DNA of 38,533 bases from Thiogranum sp. (GCA_030148775.1 JASBST010000048.1:1-38533); one strand, 5' to 3'. Numbered from the stretch's first letter, positions 27,269-36,757 are shown. Notes: generated by a model from the sequence alone, not told the origin. Program-made: numbers and translations.

Positions 27269-29758
27269 ATGCCCTCGCGCCGCTCCGTCCAGATCCTGTT
27301 GCTAGTCGCCGTGCTGCTCGCCGGCCTGTTTTTCGGCATGCCGCTGGTGATCAAGCACTTCGCCCTGAAGTGGCTGCAGGACAATGGCGGCGAGCAGGTC
27401 AGCGTCGACAACGTCGAGTTCAACCCGTTCACCGGTCGCCTGCAGCTGCGCGGCCTGGAAGTCAAGGTCGACGATACCACCACCCTGGCGTTCGCCTCCG
27501 CCGAGGTAAACGCCGCCTGGTGGCCCCTGGTGCATAAACAGCTGGAACTGCAGTCACTCACACTGCGCGGCTTGACGCTGTTGGTCGATCGACGGCCGCC
27601 GCAACCGCGCATCGGCGGTATCCGCCTGCCCGAATCCAAAGACGAGCCGAAAGCGGAAAACCCCTGGAGCGCCGGTCTCGATACCCTGGTACTGGACGAC
27701 GTCAAGCTGCGTTATCTCGACGACCGCCTTGATCTGACGCTGCATCTGCAACGCCTGCGGCTCGATCGGCTGGCGCAATGGACCGCCGAAACCGCCACTC
27801 CCATCGAGGCGCAGGGTTCCCTGAACCAGGGCGCCTTCAAGCTGAGCGGCGAAATCGCGCCGTTGGCGAAGCTGCCGCGTTACGATCTGCAACTGGAACT
27901 CAAGGCCGTACCGCTGGCGCCGTTCGCGCAACTGGCGGCGGACCACGCCGAGCGCCTCGCCGGCAAACTGTCCTACGATGGCAACCTGCACTACGAAAAA
28001 CAGAGCGACGGTTTTCAACTGCGCCAGAGCGGCCAATTGAACCTGGACGAACTCGACCTGGCGTTACGCCAGCCGGCATTGACGATCAAGACCCGCAGCG
28101 CCCGCCTGGAAAGCGAGCTGGGTATGACGCGCGGAGCGCGGGAGCAGCCCTTTCAGCTCAGCGGCGAGCTGCAGTTCGACGACGCGGATGTCAGTACCGC
28201 CGATGGCGCGGTGCAGTTGCTGGCCGGCGAAAAGCTGCGCATCGCCGGCCTGGACATGACCGGCGCCGATACTCTGAGCTTCAAACAGTTGACGGCCGAT
28301 AAACTCGTCCTTGCACGCCAGCCCGATGAAACGCCCGTGACCTTGCTGCAGGCCGGCAGGCTGGACCTCGACAGCCTGGCGCTAAAAAACAAACGCCTGC
28401 AAATCGACCGTATCGCGCTGAACGACGTGACCAGCCAACTGCATCGCGATGCCGAAGGCAACTGGCAGATCGCCGCCATCGGCGCGCGCGTCAGCGACCT
28501 TGGTGAACCCGCAGCGCGCGTCAAGAGCGAAGTCGACTCGGCAGTCACCACCCCCAAGGAGGCGGCGCAGGGCAAGACACCGGCGGCGGCCGCAGACGGC
28601 GCAAGCCGCGAAACCGAATCAGCCAGCAATAGCGCGGCGGCGGATCAGGCGCCATCGCAGCAACCGGCAATGACCTTCCGTATCGGCCAGATCACAGTCG
28701 AGGGCGACAGCCATGTCAAACTGCGCGACGATGCCGTCAAACCGGGGCTGGATACCGACATCGCCGTCAAAACCCTGCAACTCGAAGCGCTGGATTCCGC
28801 GACGCCGGATCAGCCCAGCCCGGTGGACCTGAAAGCGACCATCGACTCGCGCACCGGGCTTTCGCTGCAAGGCAGTTTGCGGCCGTTCCAGCAGCCGCCC
28901 GCCGGCGACGTGCAGGCGCGCATCAGCGCACTCGACCTTCCGCCGCTGTCCCCTTATGCGCGTGAAAGTCTGGGACTGAACCTGACCAGCGGCACTCTGG
29001 ACGCCGACATCGAGGTAAAAAGCGACGCCAGCAAGCTCGATGGCCTGATTAAATTGGACCTCTACCGGCTGGGGGTGGAAAACGTCGGCGGTGCGAACAG
29101 CCTGCAAAGTCGCCTGCCGGTGCCGATCAACGTGGCCCTGGACACACTGCGCGACAGCAACGATACCATCTCGTTGAAAATTCCCATCAGCGGCGATCCG
29201 GCCAACCCCGACTTCGACATCGACAGTCTGATCGCCAAGGCCCTGGCCGACGGCCTGCAAAAAGGCACCCTGACCTATCTGACGCTGGCGCTGCAACCGT
29301 ACGGCGCCATTGTCATGGCGGCGCGTTATGCCGGCGAGCAGATCAAAAAAGTGCGACTCAATCCGGTCGCCTTCGCCGCCGGCAACAGCGAACTGAACGC
29401 CACCGCGCACGACTATCTTGCCAAAGTAGCCAAGGTGATGCAGGAACGTCCCAAGCTGACTGTCAAAGTCTGCGGCGTGGCGGTGAACGCCGATCTGGCG
29501 TATCTGAAACAACAGAACGCGGCGGCCGCTCAAGGCGCCGGCGCCAACGCGCCCGCCGCTGGCGCGGCGACGACCGAAAAGGTCACGCCCGCACAAGCGT
29601 ACAAGACGCAACTGGGCAAACTGGCGGAGAAACGTGCCAACAGTGTGCGCGATTATCTGGTCAACAAGTACAAAACCAAGGCCAGCCATCTGGTAAGCTG
29701 CCAGCCGCGAATCGAAACCAGCGGCGACTCGAAACCGCGCACCGACCTCCTGCTCTAG
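27269..29758 (+). CDS. DUF748/AsmA-like envelope protein with OmpA-like tail
   Basis: This 829-residue protein has an N-terminal anchor (VQILLLVAVLLAGLFFGMPLVI) followed by the DUF748/AsmA-like beta-rich repeat region (VDNVEFNPFTGRLQLRGLEV; PISGDPANPDFDIDSLIAKA near the end). The last 140 residues resemble an OmpA-like domain (LNPVAFAAGNSELNATAHDYL; LAEKRANSVRDYLVNKY) interrupted by an Ala-rich loop. AsmA-like proteins are linked to lipid transport between membranes; DUF748 itself is uncharacterised. The open frame extends upstream into the cyclase gene, but the ATG at 27269 is the natural start. Likely one transcript with the cyclase. Confidence 0.82.
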   Translation: MPSRRSVQILLLVAVLLAGLFFGMPLVIKHFALKWLQDNGGEQVSVDNVEFNPFTGRLQLRGLEVKVDDTTTLAFASAEVNAAWWPLVHKQLELQSLTLRGLTLLVDRRPPQPRIGGIRLPESKDEPKAENPWSAGLDTLVLDDVKLRYLDDRLDLTLHLQRLRLDRLAQWTAETATPIEAQGSLNQGAFKLSGEIAPLAKLPRYDLQLELKAVPLAPFAQLAADHAERLAGKLSYDGNLHYEKQSDGFQLRQSGQLNLDELDLALRQPALTIKTRSARLESELGMTRGAREQPFQLSGELQFDDADVSTADGAVQLLAGEKLRIAGLDMTGADTLSFKQLTADKLVLARQPDETPVTLLQAGRLDLDSLALKNKRLQIDRIALNDVTSQLHRDAEGNWQIAAIGARVSDLGEPAARVKSEVDSAVTTPKEAAQGKTPAAAADGASRETESASNSAAADQAPSQQPAMTFRIGQITVEGDSHVKLRDDAVKPGLDTDIAVKTLQLEALDSATPDQPSPVDLKATIDSRTGLSLQGSLRPFQQPPAGDVQARISALDLPPLSPYARESLGLNLTSGTLDADIEVKSDASKLDGLIKLDLYRLGVENVGGANSLQSRLPVPINVALDTLRDSNDTISLKIPISGDPANPDFDIDSLIAKALADGLQKGTLTYLTLALQPYGAIVMAARYAGEQIKKVRLNPVAFAAGNSELNATAHDYLAKVAKVMQERPKLTVKVCGVAVNADLAYLKQQNAAAAQGAGANAPAAGAATTEKVTPAQAYKTQLGKLAEKRANSVRDYLVNKYKTKASHLVSCQPRIETSGDSKPRTDLLL

Positions 29759-30017
29759 CGGCGCCGGCCGGCCCACCGATCGAAGCCGCCGCTCCGTCCG
29801 AGCCCATTCGCGGCCGTACAGCAGGCCGTCCGTGCAACGCCGACAACCCTGGCCAAAAAATGCAATATATTTTGATAGTCCGCGCATGGGCGCGTGCTTC
29901 TATCATGGCGTAGCGGGCGGGCGCGCTCTGCATCGTGGGTCGGCGACCGAACACCTCATCCCATTGCCGCCCGCGGACGGCGAGCCCCGCAGGAATGTCA
30001 ATCCGATGAGATGAACC
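29759..30017. other. Intergenic region
   Basis: In these 259 bp I see no credible gene. There is an AT-rich island around 29860-29880 (TGCAATATATTTTGATAG) that may hold a promoter for the following gene, but no pair with good spacing stands out. Confidence 0.4.
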
Positions 30018-31013
30018 TTGGACTCGGTCACCCAATTGCTGTTGGGCGCCGCGGTGGGCGAAGCCACGCTGGGGCGCAAAGTCGGTCACCGCGCCATGTT
30101 GTGGGGCGCGGTCTGCGGCACCCTGCCCGATCTGGACGTCCTCGCCAAGTTCGACGATGCCGTGCGCCACGCCACGTTCCACCGCTCGGCGCTGCACTCG
30201 CTGTTCGTGCTGGCGCTGCTGGCGCCACCGGTCGCCTGGCTGATCGCGCGCCTGCACTCGCATACCCGCGAGCATTTCCGCACCTGGATTGTGCTGGTGT
30301 ACGCCGTGTTCGCCACCCATGTGCTGCTCGACGCCATGACCGTATTCGGCACGCAGATTTTCTGGCCGTTCGGCAAGGAGCCGGTGACCTGGGGCACCAT
30401 TTTCATTATCGACCCGCTGTTCACCCTGCCGCTGCTGATCGGCATCGTCGGCACGCTGCTCAGCAGCCGCTCGGACGCCATCGCCCGACACTGGAATAGC
30501 GTCGGCCTGACCCTGGCCGGCGCCTATCTGACATGGACCCTGGTGGCCAAGCTGTATGTCAGCGAAGTGGTGCAGATCGATCTGGCGCGCCAGCAGATCG
30601 GCTACGACCATCTGGTGATCATGCCCTCGCCGTTCAACTCCGTGCTCTGGCGTATCCTGGTGACCGACGACAAACAGTACCGCATCGGCTACTACTCGCT
30701 GTTCGACAAACAGCCGCGTATCCGTTACGCCGTCCAACCGCGCAACACGCAACTGCTCGGCGGGCTGGAGGATCACTGGCCGGTGCGCCGTCTGCTGTGG
30801 TTCACCAAGGGATTTTATGCCGTTCGTCGCGAAGGCGCCGACATCGTCATCATCGATCTGCGCGCCGGCCTGGAGCCGGATTTTGAGTTCCGCTACAAAG
30901 TGGGCGAGGCCGGCGACCCGCGCCCGCGACCGGTCACCTCGCAGCGGCTGGAGATACAGCGCAACTGGTCGCGCCTACGCTGGCTGTGGGAGCGGATCTT
31001 CTCCCCGCCCTGA
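30018..31013 (+). CDS. Membrane-bound metal-dependent hydrolase (YdjM/DUF457-like)
   Basis: This 331-residue membrane protein of the DUF457/YdjM group has the N-terminal motif MDSVTQLLLGAAVGEATLG, PDLDVL with putative metal-binding Asp residues, and HRSALHSLFVLALL with two His. It has four or five membrane helices and a soluble C-terminal half (residues 190-331). The start must be the TTG at 30018: an in-frame TGA lies only three bases before it, and the sequence reads MDSVTQ, the usual family start. A ribosome site is not obvious. It converges on the CDGSH-GltB gene with nine bases between. Confidence 0.85.
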   Translation: MDSVTQLLLGAAVGEATLGRKVGHRAMLWGAVCGTLPDLDVLAKFDDAVRHATFHRSALHSLFVLALLAPPVAWLIARLHSHTREHFRTWIVLVYAVFATHVLLDAMTVFGTQIFWPFGKEPVTWGTIFIIDPLFTLPLLIGIVGTLLSSRSDAIARHWNSVGLTLAGAYLTWTLVAKLYVSEVVQIDLARQQIGYDHLVIMPSPFNSVLWRILVTDDKQYRIGYYSLFDKQPRIRYAVQPRNTQLLGGLEDHWPVRRLLWFTKGFYAVRREGADIVIIDLRAGLEPDFEFRYKVGEAGDPRPRPVTSQRLEIQRNWSRLRWLWERIFSPP

Positions 31014-31022
31014 CGGCCTGGC

Positions 31023-32573
31023 CTAGCCTCTGGAGAGACTTTCAAAACCAGCGTACTTCACCCCCGACAAACGCGCCATGTCGTGATGCCAGGTGGCCAG
31101 ATCCGACTTGGTGAAAGCGCTCAGATGACTGTGTCCGCAGGCGCGCGCCAGGACCTGCATCAACTCGACACTGGCGCTAAAGAAATTGTGCAGCTGCGCG
31201 GCGGATTTTTTGATATCCAGCCGCTGGCGCAAATCTTCATTCTGCGTGGCAATGCCAGCCGGGCAGTTGTTGCTATTGCACATCCTGGCGGCGACGCAGC
31301 CGATCGCCTGCATCGCGCTGTTGGAAATCGCAATGGCGTCGGCGCCGAGCGCCAGTGCCTTGACAAAGTCCGTCGGCACGCGCAAACCGCCCGTGATAAT
31401 CAGCGTCACCCGACCGCTCGCGCCCTGGTCATCGAGGTAGCGCCGCGCGCGGGCGAGCGCGGGAATGGTGGGCACGCTGATATGATCTCTGAACATCTCC
31501 GGCGCGGCTCCGGTGCCGCCACAGCAGCCGTCCAGAATGATGTAGTCGGCGCTTGCGTCGAGCGCGAACTGGATATCGCGCTCGATGTGATTGGCGCTGA
31601 GTTTGAAGCCTACCGGGATACCGCCGCTGATCTCCCGCACGCGATCGGCGAAGCGTCTGAAATCGGCCACCGAGGAAAGATCCGTGAAGGTGGGCGGCGA
31701 GATCGCCGGCTGACCGGCGGGTATGCCCCGCACCTGGGAGATCTTGCCGATATTCTTGCTACCGGGGAGATGGCCGCCGGTCCCGGTTTTCGCGCCCTGG
31801 CCGCCCTTGAAATGAAAAGCCTGCACCTGGCTCAGCAGCGCCTCCCGGTAGCCGAAGCGCGCGCTCGCCAACTCGTAAAAATAGCGGCTGTTGGCCGCCT
31901 GTTCCTCCGCCAGCATGCCGCCCTCGCCGGAACAGATGCCGGTGGCGGCCAGTTCGGCACCAGTGGCCAGCGCGATTTTTGCCTCTTCCGACAGCGCCCC
32001 GAAACTCATGTCCGAAACCAACAAGGGAATCGCCAGCGTCACCGGCTTTTTCGCCTCAGGCCCCACGACCAGTTCGGTGCCGACCGGCACGTCTTCCATC
32101 AGCGGCCGGGTCGCCATCTGGGCCACCATGATCTGCAGATCGTCCCAGTGCGGCAATGCGTGGCGTGGAACCCCCATCGACGTCATCGGCCCATGGTGCC
32201 CCAGTGTGGACAAGCCTTCCCGCGCCAACTGATGGATGAACTCCAGCGTCGGTTCCTCGCGGGTATTGGCGGCGACAGGCGGCGCGTGGGCCTTCGATTG
32301 CCGCCCCGGACCTTCATGGCCGATCTGATCGTCGCCGAATTGCCGATGCGAACCATCGCACAACGGCGGATTCCCGGTATGTTTGCAGGCGCAGAGATAA
32401 GCATCGCCGTCCTCGTCGGCGACCATCACCTTGGGCGTGAAAGGGGTTCCCGCGTGCGAACCATCGCAAAAAGGCTGGCTTTTCGATCGCCCGCAAGTGC
32501 AAAAATGGTATTCCTGTCCCTTCGACAGCGTAACTTTAACCGGTTTGTTGTCGGCGACGATGGGATTGCTCAT
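31023..32573 (-). CDS. Fusion of two CDGSH iron-sulfur modules to a glutamate-synthase-like FMN domain
   Basis: This is a 516-residue protein. The first CDGSH module has C25, C27, C36 and H40 (FCTCGRSKSQPFCDGSH). The second has C61, C63, C72 and H76 (LCACKHTGNPPLCDGSH); each would hold a [2Fe-2S] cluster with 3 Cys and 1 His. From about residue 110 the chain is the GltB FMN/synthase domain (FKGGQGAKTGTGGHLPGSK; LDGCCGGTGAAP). C426, C432 and C437 (C-x5-C-x4-C) match the GltS [3Fe-4S] ligands. There is no glutaminase domain, so it is not a standard glutamate synthase. The ATG at 32573 follows GGAGG. The substrate is unknown. Confidence 0.88.
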   Translation of the reverse strand: MSNPIVADNKPVKVTLSKGQEYHFCTCGRSKSQPFCDGSHAGTPFTPKVMVADEDGDAYLCACKHTGNPPLCDGSHRQFGDDQIGHEGPGRQSKAHAPPVAANTREEPTLEFIHQLAREGLSTLGHHGPMTSMGVPRHALPHWDDLQIMVAQMATRPLMEDVPVGTELVVGPEAKKPVTLAIPLLVSDMSFGALSEEAKIALATGAELAATGICSGEGGMLAEEQAANSRYFYELASARFGYREALLSQVQAFHFKGGQGAKTGTGGHLPGSKNIGKISQVRGIPAGQPAISPPTFTDLSSVADFRRFADRVREISGGIPVGFKLSANHIERDIQFALDASADYIILDGCCGGTGAAPEMFRDHISVPTIPALARARRYLDDQGASGRVTLIITGGLRVPTDFVKALALGADAIAISNSAMQAIGCVAARMCNSNNCPAGIATQNEDLRQRLDIKKSAAQLHNFFSASVELMQVLARACGHSHLSAFTKSDLATWHHDMARLSGVKYAGFESLSRG

Positions 32574-32790
32574 AAATCGACCTCCCGAAACTACATGCTG
32601 GCGCCTGCGCGGCAGGTCGCGTTCGTTATAGATTTCTATTATCCGCCGTACAGCCGGTGCGTCATATTCATCGGCATCACCACCGGCAGCGGAACATTTC
32701 AACTTTCAATCTGGCTGATCGGAGTTTTCAGGCCTTGCCGTGCCGGAGCCGGTGATAACCAGGCCGGTTTTCACACGCAATGAACAAGCC

Positions 32791-33396
32791 TCAGGGACGT
32801 TTGAATCGTTTTCGCGCGCGCTCGACCTTGGCGCGCACGATACAGTCAGCGACGTGATCGTTGATCAGCCCCATTGCCTGCATAAAGGCATACACCGTGG
32901 TGGGGCCGACAAATTTCCAACCGCGCTTTTTCAAATCCTTCGACAGGGCGATCGAGACCGCCGAAGTGGAAACGCTCTGGGGGTCTGGCAGCGTCGCCGC
33001 GTCCGGCTCGTGGCGCCAGAAGAACGACGCCAGCGAGCCCTCCGCGGCGATCAGCGCTCTGGCCTGGCGGGCGTTATTGATCACGGCCTCGATCTTGCCG
33101 CGGTGGCGAACGATGCCGGCGTCCTTGAGCAACCGGGTGACGTCCCGCTGGGTGAAGCGCGCCACCCGGTCGATGTCGAAATCGTGAAAAGCCGCGCGAA
33201 AATTTTCGCGTTTGGCGAGAATGGTGCGCCAGCTCAGCCCGGACTGAAAGCCTTCCAGGCAAAGCTTTTCAAACAAGCGCCGGTCGTCGTCGACGGGGAA
33301 GCCCCATTCCTTGTCGTGATAGGCGATAAATTCCGGCGCCGCGGCGCACCACTGGCACCGCGACTTGCCGTCGGGCCCCGTCATGGTGGCACTCAT
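32791..33396 (-). CDS. tag: DNA-3-methyladenine glycosylase I
   Basis: This 201-residue base-excision repair enzyme removes 3-methyladenine from DNA. It has the Tag signature RCQWC, FIAYHDKEWG and FEKLCLEGFQSGLSW, then GPTTVYAFMQAMGLINDHVADC. The zinc-binding Cys/His set expected for Tag is present: Cys of RCQW, His of AYHD, His of NDH and Cys of VADC. GAGGAG precedes the ATG at 33396; a second ATG four codons later is possible. Upstream open frame is the overlap with intergenic sequence. Confidence 0.94.
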   Translation of the reverse strand: MSATMTGPDGKSRCQWCAAAPEFIAYHDKEWGFPVDDDRRLFEKLCLEGFQSGLSWRTILAKRENFRAAFHDFDIDRVARFTQRDVTRLLKDAGIVRHRGKIEAVINNARQARALIAAEGSLASFFWRHEPDAATLPDPQSVSTSAVSIALSKDLKKRGWKFVGPTTVYAFMQAMGLINDHVADCIVRAKVERARKRFKRP

Positions 33397-33442
33397 GGAT
33401 GGCTCCTCGTCACTGAAAAAGATTTTCGCTTTGCCGCCAAGC

Positions 33443-34072
33443 CTACTGCTTCCGCCCGCGCAATACAACGAAGGCACCTTCGCCATCGCCCGGCTTCACC
33501 AGCGGTGTGTAGCCGGCTTGCGCCGCCGTCGGGATCAGCGTCTGCACGGTTCGAATGTCGCCAAAACCTGTCGCGGCCAGCGTGCCCTTTATGGTCTTTA
33601 CCGAATGAAACCGGGCATGTCTGTAAAACCGGCTTTGCCGCTTGTCTCGCTCATAACGCCGGCCCAGCGGACTGTCTTTATCAATCAGGCCGACAAGCAG
33701 GTAGCCGCCGGCCCTGAGCACGCGATGCGCCTCCCTGAAAGCAAGCTCGGGTGAAGCCAGAAAACACACCGTCGTCAACATCAGCGCGTAATCATAGACA
33801 GCGTTTCCAATCGGCAGGGACTCGGCGCTAGCGGCTACCATGCGAACCCCGCGGCGGCGCGCGATAGCGCCCATCGCCGCGGACGGCTCGACGCCCAGGG
33901 CCACCCCCAGTGGCTGGGCGAAGCGTCCGCTGCCGGCACCGATTTCCACCCCCTCGCCAGCGGGCAGCAACTGCCTGACCGCCTCCAGCTCCAGCGCGTA
34001 TTCGTCGGGGTGTTGTTCGAACCATTGATCGTATTGTCCGGCGAAAGTCTCGAAGGCGGGGGGTTCGGTCAT
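33443..34072 (-). CDS. Class I SAM-dependent methyltransferase
   Basis: This 209-residue UbiE/Methyltransf_11-type enzyme has the SAM-binding motif I VEIGAGSGRFA, followed by GVEPSAAM, AESLPIGNAVYDYALML and AHRVLRAGGYLLVG, the usual order. The methyl acceptor is not readable. It lies 17 bp after the DUF4239-like gene and 46 bp before tag, all on minus, so the three may be one operon. No membrane segment or signal. Confidence 0.88.
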   Translation of the reverse strand: MTEPPAFETFAGQYDQWFEQHPDEYALELEAVRQLLPAGEGVEIGAGSGRFAQPLGVALGVEPSAAMGAIARRRGVRMVAASAESLPIGNAVYDYALMLTTVCFLASPELAFREAHRVLRAGGYLLVGLIDKDSPLGRRYERDKRQSRFYRHARFHSVKTIKGTLAATGFGDIRTVQTLIPTAAQAGYTPLVKPGDGEGAFVVLRGRKQ

Positions 34073-34089
34073 CGTCCGCGGCGAGCGCG

Positions 34090-34881
34090 CTAGCGCTGCA
34101 GACTGTCGCGCAACATCACCAGAGCGCTCTGGTCGACCTGGATGAAACCGCGCTTCGGGCGATCCAGATCGATAATGATGAACACAATCAGCGAAATCAA
34201 AAACGACACCATCATCGTCGGCGCCACCACCCGCTTGCCGCTCAGCCCGCTCGAGTAGCCCAGTATGCCCCCGGAAGCCACGAAGACGACAAACAACAGC
34301 AGCAGTACCACCTCCGGCACGTGCATCTGCAACAAAGCATTGCGCCTGCCCTGGGCGTCGATCATCTCATTCAGCGCGGCGATGAACACGCCCGAGGTCA
34401 CGGCTCGCGGGTCTTCGTGCGCCGCCTGCACCGCCTGCGACCAGAGCTGGCTTTGCAGCTCGGCGATCTGGGCATTGTAGCGTGCGCGCTGATGACGCCG
34501 GGTCAGATCGATTTTACCGACGGCGATGCGCGCGCGAAGGTACTGGTCCAGCAACTGCGAGACCTTCGGCTGATACGCCGCCGGCAGCAGTTGCGCCCGC
34601 AGCGCCACTGTACCGATGGCGTTGGCTTCGGTGATCAAGGCCTGGCTGCGGCTGTCGTAGCGCTGCATCGACATACTGAAGGTGAAGCCGAGCAGCAGTG
34701 CCAACAGACCAAGAATGCTCGCCTGGATGGCACCGGTGAGCGTTTTTATCTCCTCGTCGGTGCGGTTTTGCACGAAGCGGCCGACGTGAAATCCCAACTC
34801 GTTGAAAATGATAATGAGTACGAACAGCGCCAAGGTGATAGCGAGCGTGGAGAAATCGTACAGCAGGGGTAGTGTCGACAT
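34090..34881 (-). CDS. DUF4239/bestrophin-like membrane protein
   Basis: This 263-residue protein has four membrane segments: FSTLAITLALFVLIIIFNEL near 10, SILGLLALLLGFTFSMSM near 54, VVLLLLFVVFVASGGILGY, and TMMVSFLISLIVFIIIDLD near the end. A helical cytoplasmic middle separates the pairs. The GLLALLLGFTFSMSMQRYD segment and the DRPKRGFIQVDQ tail are typical of DUF4239 (bestrophin-like) proteins. The frame stays open much further upstream because of GC bias, antisense to the gamma-glutamyltransferase gene; the ATG at 34881 begins the homology. A clear ribosome site is lacking. Confidence 0.8.
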   Translation of the reverse strand: MSTLPLLYDFSTLAITLALFVLIIIFNELGFHVGRFVQNRTDEEIKTLTGAIQASILGLLALLLGFTFSMSMQRYDSRSQALITEANAIGTVALRAQLLPAAYQPKVSQLLDQYLRARIAVGKIDLTRRHQRARYNAQIAELQSQLWSQAVQAAHEDPRAVTSGVFIAALNEMIDAQGRRNALLQMHVPEVVLLLLFVVFVASGGILGYSSGLSGKRVVAPTMMVSFLISLIVFIIIDLDRPKRGFIQVDQSALVMLRDSLQR

Positions 34882-35160
34882 CGTTGGTGCACCGTTTGCC
34901 AGGTTGGAAAATGACGTTGCCGCGGACGCCGCTAGCGGCGCGGCCGCGCGCAGGCGCTTGCCTGTCCCGTCGATCCGCGCCGACCCGGTCGGCGGGATCA
35001 GACCGTCCGGGGCTGGCAAAACGGAGCATCGGATTCCGCGGGCGTGTCGGACTTGGCGGCCGCGCAGGCAGAGCGCGATTATAGCGCCTGGACGCCCGTC
35101 CGCCGAGCCCGTAAAGTGGAGTGATAGCGCGCCCGCCGCCCACCGGAAAATCGCCAACGC

Positions 35161-36711
35161 ATGAGTTCGACCATCCATGGCGCAGTCGCCGCCGGTCACT
35201 CCGCCACCGTCGCGGCCGCCGCCGCGGTGCTGCGCGCCGGCGGCAACGCCTTCGACGCCGTGGTCGCCGCACAATGGTGCGCCTGCGTCACCGAGCCGGT
35301 GTTGACATCGCTTGGCGGCGGCGGCTTTCTGCTGGCTCAATCCGCCGGCGGCGACGCGCGGGTGTACGATTTTTTTGTGCACACGCCGCAGCGCAAACGC
35401 CCGCGCGCGGAACTCGACTTCGCGCCCATCGACGCCGACTTCGGCACCGCGGTGCAGGAGTTCCATATCGGTTGGGGGGCGGCAGCCACGCCGGGGACGG
35501 TACGCGGTCTGTTCGGCATCCAGCGCGCGCTGTGCCGCCTGCCGATGCGCCTGCTGCTGCAGCCGGCCATCGATCTGGCCCGCCGCGGCGTGCGCGTCAA
35601 CGCCTTGCAGGCCTATATCTTCGATGTCGTGCGGCCGATCTATCTGCGCTCGGAAGCGGCCGCGCGGATCTTCGCCAGCCGCGCCCGACCCGACCGGCTG
35701 GTGGACGACGGCGAACTGTTGCGGCTGCCGCAACTGGCCGACACGCTGGAAGCCCTGGGGCGCGAGGGAGAGGCGTTGTTCTACGACGGCGCTATCGCCG
35801 CGCTCATCGACGCGGCCTGCCGCCACGGCGGCGGTCAGCTGCGGCGTGACGATCTGGCGGCCTATCGCATGATCGAACGCCGCCCGTTGACGCTCGACTA
35901 TCGGCATGCGCGGCTGCTCACCAATCCGCCGCCCGCCTCCGGCGGCCTGCTGCTCGGCTTCGGCCTGCAACTGCTGCAACGGATCGCGCCCGGGGGGTTC
36001 GATCTGCACGCCGGCGACTCGCCGGCGCGGCTGGCGCAGGTGATGCAGGCCAGCAACGAAGCGCGCCTGCGCAGCCTGGCGAGCGGACATTTCGGCGACC
36101 AACTGCTCGATCGTGAGCAGATCGAGCTCTACCGAGCGCATATCCTGGGGCGAGCCCGCGCCTATCGCGGTACCACCCACATCAGCGTCATCGACGCGGC
36201 GGGCAACCTGGCGGCCCTGACCAGCAGCAACGGCGAGGGCTGCGGTCATATGCTGGGCGATAGCGGCATCATGCTCAACAACATGCTCGGCGAGGCCGAT
36301 CTGAACCCGCTGGGATTTCAGCAATGGACCTGCGATCAACGCATGACCTCGATGATGGCGCCGGGCGTGATCGCCACCGCCGACGGCCGCCGCATCGCGC
36401 TGGGCTCGGGCGGCTCCAACCGCATTCGCAGCGCCCTGCTGCAGGTGACCTGCGCGCTGGTCGACGCCGGCCTGCCGCTGGAGGCGGCGATCCTGTATCC
36501 GCGCATGCATTGCGACGACGGTATCATACACACCGAGGCGGATGCGGACAGAGCCGGCGCCGCGGCGCTGGCGGACTTCGGCGTGTTGCAACGCTGGCCC
36601 GAACGCAACCTGTATTTCGGCGGCGTCCATGCCGTCGCATACGGCCCGACCGGCTTCGAGGGTTGTGGCGATCCGCGCCGCGGCGGCGTGGCCGAGATCG
36701 TGGTCGACTGA
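35161..36711 (+). CDS. Divergent gamma-glutamyltransferase family protein, cytoplasmic
   Basis: This 516-residue protein of the gamma-glutamyltranspeptidase Ntn-hydrolase family has GHSATVAAAAAVLRAGGNAFDA, LTSLGGGGFLL, and the autoprocessing site RGTTHISVID with Thr338 as nucleophile. GSGGSNRIRSALLQV lies toward the end. It lacks a signal peptide, unlike the periplasmic enzyme. It has VYDFFVHTP where canonical GGTs carry the RExAP segment whose Arg binds the glutamyl carboxylate. The substrate may therefore differ from glutathione. No SD is obvious upstream of the ATG, and the upstream 279-bp gap is divergent with the DUF4239-like gene. Confidence 0.85.
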   Translation: MSSTIHGAVAAGHSATVAAAAAVLRAGGNAFDAVVAAQWCACVTEPVLTSLGGGGFLLAQSAGGDARVYDFFVHTPQRKRPRAELDFAPIDADFGTAVQEFHIGWGAAATPGTVRGLFGIQRALCRLPMRLLLQPAIDLARRGVRVNALQAYIFDVVRPIYLRSEAAARIFASRARPDRLVDDGELLRLPQLADTLEALGREGEALFYDGAIAALIDAACRHGGGQLRRDDLAAYRMIERRPLTLDYRHARLLTNPPPASGGLLLGFGLQLLQRIAPGGFDLHAGDSPARLAQVMQASNEARLRSLASGHFGDQLLDREQIELYRAHILGRARAYRGTTHISVIDAAGNLAALTSSNGEGCGHMLGDSGIMLNNMLGEADLNPLGFQQWTCDQRMTSMMAPGVIATADGRRIALGSGGSNRIRSALLQVTCALVDAGLPLEAAILYPRMHCDDGIIHTEADADRAGAAALADFGVLQRWPERNLYFGGVHAVAYGPTGFEGCGDPRRGGVAEIVVD

Positions 36712-36748
36712 CCCGCTCGGCCGCGGGTGCAATGGCGGCCACCGCCTG

Positions 36749-36757
36749 TGCTATGCT
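36749..36757 (+). promoter_or_regulatory. Putative extended -10 promoter for the DUF6394/channel operon
   Basis: TGCTATGCT (extended -10 TG-C-TATGCT) lies about 140 bases before the ATG at 36898. No strong -35 is present. Confidence 0.35.

Noticed and set aside
31083..32783. 566-codon plus-strand frame opposite the CDGSH-GltB gene
   Set aside because: It is antisense to a gene with many exact motifs and has no domain of its own.
34882..36732. Upstream extension of the DUF4239-like gene
   Set aside because: It is antisense to the gamma-glutamyltransferase, which has clear catalytic motifs.
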